Origin: Methanobacteriota archaeon
GTDB lineage: Archaea > Altiarchaeota > Altiarchaeia > IMC4 > QMZM01
Assembly: GCA_021731385.1 (NCBI GenBank)
Contig: JAKFXM010000178.1
Location: 1 to 10,068, forward strand
DNA: 10,068 nt
Direction: 5' to 3'
Shown: positions 5,458-10,068 of the stretch, piece after piece
Layout of the letters: every line of letters starts with the position of its first letter
Position numbering within the stretch: the stretch's first letter is position 1
Made by a program: the position numbers and the translations under genes
Notes under the pieces: model-generated
What the model saw: the letters and a program-made list of their open reading frames with translations, nothing else
The model's database searches: none
What the model was told of the DNA's origin: nothing

Positions 5458-7014
5458 TTATTTACCATAGCTAAATATCTTCAAGATATTCTTTTCAAAT
5501 GAATCTATATCCTCAGAAATTTCTCGCGCGCCTATCAAGGCTACCACTACTTTCTCTTGGAAAAGTCTTGTCTTACTGTCCTTAGCCCAGAACGAATTCG
5601 AGAAGATAGTTATTTTTCTCTCTTTTTTATTATAGCTATATGGGTATTCAGAGGATTTCGACTGTCTTTCTAATGTAATATCTAATGCGAGCTTATCTTT
5701 TAAGGACTCTATTATTCTCATTAACTCTTCTTCTGATTGTTTTTTGTGAACCTTATCCTGCCTTTCCTTTGATCGTTTCCTTATATCTTTAAAAACACCA
5801 TTTTGACCACCCAAATAATCCCATAGAAATTGTTGAAGTTTCAGGAAATGCGGATGCGCTTCATTAAAACTATTTCTATCAATATTCATGGCTTCTTCGA
5901 GCCCGCTTTCTACAAATATTTCTCCAGAAAGTTGATTAAACATTGGTCCTTCTGCTTTAGGATAATGCAAAAAGGTTCTATCATAACTACCGACAGCCAC
6001 CCCCTTAATCCTTATTAAAATACCTTGTAATTCGGTCGGCTCAATTTTTGTTCTTTGATGAAAGAGATATCCAGTAAATCGCAATATAGAGCCCTCGATT
6101 TTCTCGTTAAAAGAAATATAAGGATAAATTTTATAATCCGAATCTTTTTTGCTTAACGTTTTATCTGTCGGGAAGAAAAAGGGTTTTCTAATTTCAAAAC
6201 CGTCAACAAAAACTTTAAAATTATATTTGTTTAGATTTTCTACTTCGGTTTTTATTACGTCATTATGGGGCAAGGGACCGTTATCTAAATAGTCTACAGG
6301 ACAAAGCAATCCAAGCTCCCAAATTAACTGGTCGTATTGCGATAACGCATTAAAGTTTTTCTTTTTTATACTTTCGATAAATTTTATTAGATTATCGCTT
6401 TTAGCCGCTTTTTCTGTGATTTTAAATATCCGCTTGGATTCCTCTTGTAACAATTTAGTTCGAAACCCCTCTTTTAACTCCTCCATAATAATCTTTGTGT
6501 AGTGTCTTTTTGCTCCAATTTCATCCTTTAGATCGTCCTCAATTTGGCAGGTACCTAAACTAATTTTCCCTTCGCCTTGCAAATAACTCTTTTCTTTTTC
6601 TACGTCGTCAAATTGCTTCAAATCAATCGTCGCTTCGAAATACTTTTCTTCTCCCTCTTTCTTAGAAATGACTGTAAATTTATTGCAAATCTGAGCAACC
6701 GCCAATAAACCGATGCCTATTTTGCCTATAATCGGTCGCCCTGTCTTTTTAGAAACATCCCCACCCAACCTTTTCCTACTAGAACCAATGATATCAAGTA
6801 TTTCTTCAAACTCTTTTGCTGATATTCCCCCTCCATCATCCTCACAAGTAAAGATGTCAAAATAGGGTGCATTAGTCGAAATATAAACCCTATGAGCTGA
6901 AGCATCAAATGCATTACTCACGAGCTCTTTCAATGCATTAGCAGGAGTCCTGTAGATACCAGAGCTAATGTCAGCAAGGATCTTTTTAGAAACGTTAATT
7001 GGTATATTATGCAT
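5458..7014 (-). CDS. GHKL (HSP90/MutL-type) ATPase
   Basis: The protein has 518 residues. The N-terminal ATP-binding domain carries the GHKL Bergerat motifs in order: ELVSNAFDA (30-38, with E30 as likely general base and N34 as Mg2+ ligand), DDGGGIS (59-65), and GKIGIGLLAVAQ (97-108, the ATP-lid glycines). A middle region with GYLFHQRTKIEPTELQGILI (315-334), GVAVGSYDRTFL (338-349) and LNGEIF-like SGEIFVESGLEEAMNIDRNS (363-382) resembles the transducer domain of HSP90/MutL relatives. A charged helix, possibly coiled coil, covers about 405-450. The family is shared by chaperones, DNA-repair clamps and several phage-defence proteins; this one is none of the classical HtpG, MutL or TopoVI-B proteins. 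A strong Shine-Dalgarno (GGAGGTG) fixes the start. It is the first gene of the ATPase/unknown/radical SAM cassette and has its own leader. Confidence 0.9.
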   Translation of the reverse strand: MHNIPINVSKKILADISSGIYRTPANALKELVSNAFDASAHRVYISTNAPYFDIFTCEDDGGGISAKEFEEILDIIGSSRKRLGGDVSKKTGRPIIGKIGIGLLAVAQICNKFTVISKKEGEEKYFEATIDLKQFDDVEKEKSYLQGEGKISLGTCQIEDDLKDEIGAKRHYTKIIMEELKEGFRTKLLQEESKRIFKITEKAAKSDNLIKFIESIKKKNFNALSQYDQLIWELGLLCPVDYLDNGPLPHNDVIKTEVENLNKYNFKVFVDGFEIRKPFFFPTDKTLSKKDSDYKIYPYISFNEKIEGSILRFTGYLFHQRTKIEPTELQGILIRIKGVAVGSYDRTFLHYPKAEGPMFNQLSGEIFVESGLEEAMNIDRNSFNEAHPHFLKLQQFLWDYLGGQNGVFKDIRKRSKERQDKVHKKQSEEELMRIIESLKDKLALDITLERQSKSSEYPYSYNKKERKITIFSNSFWAKDSKTRLFQEKVVVALIGAREISEDIDSFEKNILKIFSYGK

Positions 7015-7021
7015 CTATTTT

Positions 7022-7028
7022 CACCTCC
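7022..7028 (-). promoter_or_regulatory. Strong Shine-Dalgarno of the GHKL ATPase gene
   Basis: GGAGGTG on the minus strand, seven bases before the ATG at 7014. It is the strongest ribosome binding site in the window and indicates that translation starts afresh here and is not coupled to glyS. Confidence 0.8.
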
Positions 7029-7067
7029 ATTTTGGCTTTGAATTTAACATACGTAATTGTTTTTTCA

Positions 7068-7088
7068 TCGTAATACGAAGTATTACGA
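7068..7088. repeat. Perfect hairpin with 3-nt loop in the ATPase leader
   Basis: TCGTAATAC (7068-7076) pairs exactly with GTATTACGA (7080-7088) around the loop GAA. No T-run follows on the minus strand, so it is not a standard terminator of glyS. It could be an operator for a dimeric regulator, or another member of the 3-nt-loop hairpin class at the left end (the hairpin at 62-78 has the same GAA loop). A related ACGTAAT lies at 7051-7057. Confidence 0.7.
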
Positions 7089-7090
7089 GT

Positions 7091-7114
7091 TAAAATTTTG
7101 CTCTGAAAATTTTA
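7091..7114. repeat. Second inverted repeat upstream of the ATPase gene
   Basis: TAAAATTTT (7091-7099) and AAAATTTTA (7106-7114) are perfect inverted arms around a 6-base centre, GCTCTG. They lie just downstream of the TATA-like element, where a repressor would block initiation. The arms are simple AT sequence, so chance is possible. Confidence 0.5.
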
Positions 7115-7117
7115 TTC

Positions 7118-7124
7118 TATATAC
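7118..7124 (-). promoter_or_regulatory. TATA-like element for the ATPase cassette
   Basis: GTATATA on the minus strand, directly after the glyS stop, could serve as an archaeal TATA box. Transcription would begin near 7093-7098 and give a leader of about 80 bases containing the 7068-7088 hairpin. AT-rich DNA gives many such matches, so this is weak. Confidence 0.25.
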
Positions 7125-7126
7125 TC

Positions 7127-8563
7127 TTAGATTAATCGTCCTAAAATCCCTTCAACCTTCACCCTAACCTGATTCTTCGTATCCCTGTCTCTTATCGTCA
7201 CAGTACTATCCTCCAGACTCTGGTAATCAACCGTTATGCATTCAGGAATTCCTATCTCATCAGCCCTTGCATACCTCTTTCCTATGCTTCCGGAATCATC
7301 ATAAATTGCATAGATTCTGTTTTTCTTCACTGTTTCAAATATTCCAATTGCTTTTTCGGGAATATTATTCTTATTAACAAGGGGGAATACTGCAATTCTG
7401 TAGGGGGCAATTCTTTTCGGGAATTTGAAATACATTCTGTCTTTTTCTTCAGTATAAGTGGATTCCAGAATACAGTAAATAGGCCTGTCAATTCCATAAG
7501 CAATTTCTATCACATGCGGTACAAAATTCCTTTCATTATAATTGACCATCATGTTCTGCCTGCTCAGTTTCATGTGTGCTGAGAGGTCATAGTCCGTTCT
7601 GTCTGAAATTCCGACAAGTTCAATCCTGCCAATAGAACTCATGAATTCTATATCCCATGTATCGGTGGAATAGAATGCCCTTTCATCATCCTTGTGCTGC
7701 CTCAGTTTCAGGAGATTTTTATTGATTCCGATGTCTTCAAATAATCTCAGAGAAATTCCAAGAAAATATGCAATCATCTGGATCTTTATAATATTTTTTT
7801 CAACCGCTTCTCCAAGCGAAATTTCGAATTCTTCGTTATTTTTTGTTAGAATCTTAGCCCTTATTTCAGAGACTTTATCAAAATTTGCACTCTTTTTATT
7901 ATCAGGATCAACAAAGAACTGTATCTCCGCCTGATTGAACTCCCTGAGCCTTATCATTCCCTGTCTTGGAGAGATTTCATTCCTGAAGGAATGCCCTATC
8001 TGCAGAACGCCAAGAGGAAGATGCTTTCTCCCAATCTCATATAGGCGCCTGAATGGAAGATATGTCATCTGTGCAGTCTCCGGCCTCAGATACGCAGTTA
8101 TCTTATCCTTGCCCGCTCCCACATAGGTCTGGAACATCAGGTTATAGGGATAGGTCATCTCAAGCCCGCCATTACATTTCGGGCACCTGATCTTATTTTT
8201 CTCTATCAATTTATACAATTCATCAGAATTCAATCCTGCACATGATGTCTTTGTGTGTTCTTCAATCAAATGATCGGCACGATAGGGCTCTCCGCACTTT
8301 GAGCATTCAGTCAGCACATCAGAAAAATTCTTGACATGACCTGAGGCAATCCAAACGCTTTCAGGAGAAAGTACAGGGCATTCAACCTCAAAGCAATTTT
8401 CACCTATGACATAGTACTCCCTTATAATGTCCTCTATATCCTGCTTTATCCTCTTTCCTACGGGGCCATAGTCATAAAATCCGCTAACCCCGCCGTATAT
8501 CTCAAATGAGGGGTATACAATTCCCCGTCTCTTTGATATGTCAAGAATTTTCTCATACAGCAT
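7127..8563 (-). CDS. glyS: Glycyl-tRNA synthetase, archaeal/eukaryal type
   Basis: This class II synthetase charges tRNA-Gly with glycine in the cytosol. The N-terminus has the family sequence RRGIVYPSFEIYGGVSGFYD (12-31). Two cysteine pairs, CSKC (87-90) and CPKC (127-130), look like a zinc-binding insertion of the archaeal type. RPETAQ (160-165) is the conserved glycine/ATP-site stretch. Class II motif 2 is FRNEISPRQGMIRLREF (193-209) and motif 3 is AYGIDRPIYCILE (355-367). The anticodon-binding domain covers about 385-478 (APYRIAVFPL; SIGKRYARADEIG). At 478 residues it is shorter than many archaeal homologues (about 550-600) but all core motifs are present. The start lies 1 bp after the stop of the repeat-protein gene, which suggests co-transcription. 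This is the strongest evidence that the window is archaeal. Confidence 0.96.
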   Translation of the reverse strand: MLYEKILDISKRRGIVYPSFEIYGGVSGFYDYGPVGKRIKQDIEDIIREYYVIGENCFEVECPVLSPESVWIASGHVKNFSDVLTECSKCGEPYRADHLIEEHTKTSCAGLNSDELYKLIEKNKIRCPKCNGGLEMTYPYNLMFQTYVGAGKDKITAYLRPETAQMTYLPFRRLYEIGRKHLPLGVLQIGHSFRNEISPRQGMIRLREFNQAEIQFFVDPDNKKSANFDKVSEIRAKILTKNNEEFEISLGEAVEKNIIKIQMIAYFLGISLRLFEDIGINKNLLKLRQHKDDERAFYSTDTWDIEFMSSIGRIELVGISDRTDYDLSAHMKLSRQNMMVNYNERNFVPHVIEIAYGIDRPIYCILESTYTEEKDRMYFKFPKRIAPYRIAVFPLVNKNNIPEKAIGIFETVKKNRIYAIYDDSGSIGKRYARADEIGIPECITVDYQSLEDSTVTIRDRDTKNQVRVKVEGILGRLI

Positions 8564-8564
8564 C

Positions 8565-9941
8565 TTATTTTCTATTATCCAAAATCTGTTTTTCCTTCTC
8601 GAGAAGGTCTTTTAATCTCTGTCTCTCTAACTCCAGTTCTTGAATTCTTTTTTCCTCCCCCTCCCTCTCTTTTTTTAACTTTTCCGTCCTTTCCTGTTCT
8701 TCCTTCAATTTTTGCTCCTCTATCTCAATTTTCTTCTTTTCCGTCCTTTTCTTTTTCTCAAGCATCCAACCGAATATTATAATTAATACTACAACAAGAA
8801 TAGCAAAAACAATTATATTTCTGTATGTACCCTGGCTTTGCTCTATCTCCCTTATTTTTCTCTCGTTATTCATAATCAGGGAATCGGCATTCGAAATTCC
8901 CGCAGCATAATTTATCCCGGAATAAATCTTTCTGGCCTTTTTTGCCTCTGCTAATGAGTTTTCATAATTGTTGCTATTGTACTGTGCGATCGCATTTCCA
9001 TAGTAGGAATCTGCCTCCGACTTTTTTCCAATCCCTATAGTGATATTCTTCATGAATGAATCAGTCATTGCGACCTCTACGGAACGTCCTATATTACTAT
9101 AAATCCCCCTCGACTTGTTCAGATAAAGGGTAGCATTGTCAAAATCTGCAATTAGATAATACCCGTGAGATTTATTGTAATATCCCCCAGCTTCCTTCAT
9201 CAGGTCAAGTTTTTTATTAATCTTTAGTATCAGCGTATCCGACTTGGAAATACCGGCATAATTATTAATAGACGAAAAAAGCCCTGTTGCATTTTTTATA
9301 ACAACCGATGCATTTTCATATTCTGCATAATTAAAAAGCCGCTCGGCATCATCATAGAAGGACTCTGCCCGGGACTTTATTTCTTTCTCTTTTCGAGTCT
9401 TGTTTATTCTGTCGATAAATTCGTTGGATTTTGCTATAAGTTCAGTATAATCTTTTATTTTACCTTGTTTTAGATTTGGATCCTCCATCATTTTCTCTAC
9501 TATGTCAAAAAGGTCATTATATCTGCTCTTTGCATTTTCTATATACATAGTTGCATTATCAAGATCATCATAGAGGAAAGAGTCGCGGGCTTTCTCGTAG
9601 TAATCATCTGCCTCTTGCTTCAGAAAATCTTCATTTTTCCTTATACTATTTTCAATTTGATTTACAAGGTCTTGTGCCTTTAAAAAACCATCAGTATTAT
9701 TTATCATTGAATACAGGTCTCTTGCCTTTCTTGCATAATCCAGTGACTTCTTATAGTTATCAAAACTTATGCGTATCAGCACCTCTTTATAGTACTCATT
9801 TGCCTGATTATATGTTAGATCTGCATTCTCCTTTATCTCCCCGGTGCCTTTCAAAATTTTATCAATTAATGCCTCTGATTTCAGAATTCCTTCGCTGTAA
9901 TTAATTTCCTGATAAATGCTTAATGCATTTTGTGCGAATGT
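8565..9941 (-). CDS. 5'-truncated repeat protein with membrane anchor and coiled coil
   Basis: The frame is open from 8565 to 9953, but the sequence beyond 9941 is probably an assembly join, so the 5' end is missing. The only in-window start is TTG at 9854 (429 residues). Reading further upstream gives FAQNALSIYQEINYSEGILK, another copy of the internal repeat, so the true protein is longer. At least five TPR-like helical repeats of about 50-70 residues are seen, with the pattern A-x2-YY, D/E-x-NA, A-x2-IYS-x-INN-x2-G. They begin near residues 11, 82, 163, 222 and 281. A single membrane helix (346-364) is followed by KKKR and a very charged coiled coil (366-428). The positive charges suggest the coiled coil is inside the cell and the repeats outside. 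Nine or so N-x-S/T sequons (e.g. N100, N181, N188, N240, N270) fit a glycosylated surface domain. The function is unknown. Confidence 0.75.
   Translation of the reverse strand, partial: TFAQNALSIYQEINYSEGILKSEALIDKILKGTGEIKENADLTYNQANEYYKEVLIRISFDNYKKSLDYARKARDLYSMINNTDGFLKAQDLVNQIENSIRKNEDFLKQEADDYYEKARDSFLYDDLDNATMYIENAKSRYNDLFDIVEKMMEDPNLKQGKIKDYTELIAKSNEFIDRINKTRKEKEIKSRAESFYDDAERLFNYAEYENASVVIKNATGLFSSINNYAGISKSDTLILKINKKLDLMKEAGGYYNKSHGYYLIADFDNATLYLNKSRGIYSNIGRSVEVAMTDSFMKNITIGIGKKSEADSYYGNAIAQYNSNNYENSLAEAKKARKIYSGINYAAGISNADSLIMNNERKIREIEQSQGTYRNIIVFAILVVVLIIIFGWMLEKKKRTEKKKIEIEEQKLKEEQERTEKLKKEREGEEKRIQELELERQRLKDLLEKEKQILDNRK
9619..9745. repeat. Direct repeat, internal copy (127 bp)
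   Basis: Identical, base for base, to 9942-10068. It lies inside the repeat-protein gene. The preceding base differs between the copies (C at 9618, T at 9941), so the match is exactly 127 bp up to the window end. Confidence 0.9.
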
Positions 9942-10068
9942 TTCAGAAAATCTTCATTTTTCCTTATACTATTTTCAATTTGATTTACAAGGTCTTGTGC
10001 CTTTAAAAAACCATCAGTATTATTTATCATTGAATACAGGTCTCTTGCCTTTCTTGCATAATCCAGTG
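9942..10068. repeat. Direct repeat, terminal copy (127 bp), probable assembly join
   Basis: This is an exact copy of 9619-9745 at an offset of 323 bp and ends at the last base of the window. The offset is not a multiple of three, so the copy puts the repeat-protein frame out of register and gives a stop at 9954-9956. An overlap of exactly 127 bases at a contig end is what a de Bruijn assembler with k=127 leaves behind. A real tandem duplication cut off by the window edge is the alternative. Confidence 0.8.

Noticed and set aside
5458..7014. Chaperone HtpG, MutL or topoisomerase VI subunit B
   Set aside because: The GHKL motifs are shared, but length, C-terminal region and neighbours fit none of these; there is no MutL endonuclease motif and no TopVI-A gene.
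2594..7014. GC drop marking a sharp horizontal-transfer boundary
   Set aside because: By eye the region is AT-rich, but the GDT1-type gene is similarly AT-rich and the change is gradual, so composition alone gives no clear boundary; no integrase, tRNA target or flanking direct repeats were seen.

Overview
The window most likely comes from an uncultivated archaeon of moderately low GC. The main evidence is a complete archaeal/eukaryal-type glycyl-tRNA synthetase (zinc-binding cysteine pairs, class II motifs). Supporting evidence is an MNT/HEPN gene pair of the kind common in archaea, and a single-pass surface protein rich in N-glycosylation sequons. I cannot assign a phylum. The sequence looks like a whole metagenomic contig or its end: the last 127 bases are an exact copy of 9619-9745, and 127 is a common assembler k-mer size.

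Left end (1-791): about 220 bases of unusually dense perfect hairpins, nearly all with 3-nt loops, run into a broken HEPN gene. An intact minimal nucleotidyltransferase (408-734) follows. One hairpin (192-216) can be read as an in-frame 18-nt inverted insertion inside the HEPN core helix. The HEPN reading is spread over three frames, so this TA-like pair looks inactivated on the HEPN side.

Rest of the window (792-9941): eight genes all on the minus strand. In transcription order they are: a 5'-truncated repeat protein with a membrane anchor and coiled coil (8565-9941); glycyl-tRNA synthetase (7127-8563); a GHKL/HSP90-like ATPase (5458-7014); an unrecognised 332-aa protein (4457-5455); a radical SAM protein (3366-4460); a 66-aa protein (3154-3354); a TMEM165/GDT1-type cation transporter (2594-3151); and GlmS (792-2558). 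Spacing is very tight except for 112 bp between glyS and the ATPase gene. That gap holds two inverted repeats, a TATA-like element and a strong Shine-Dalgarno sequence.

The likeliest undescribed system is the ATPase / unknown protein / radical SAM cassette (3366-7014). The spacing is 2 bp and then an ATGA overlap, with its own leader, set between housekeeping genes. A defence or modification role is only an inference; nothing in the sequence proves it.
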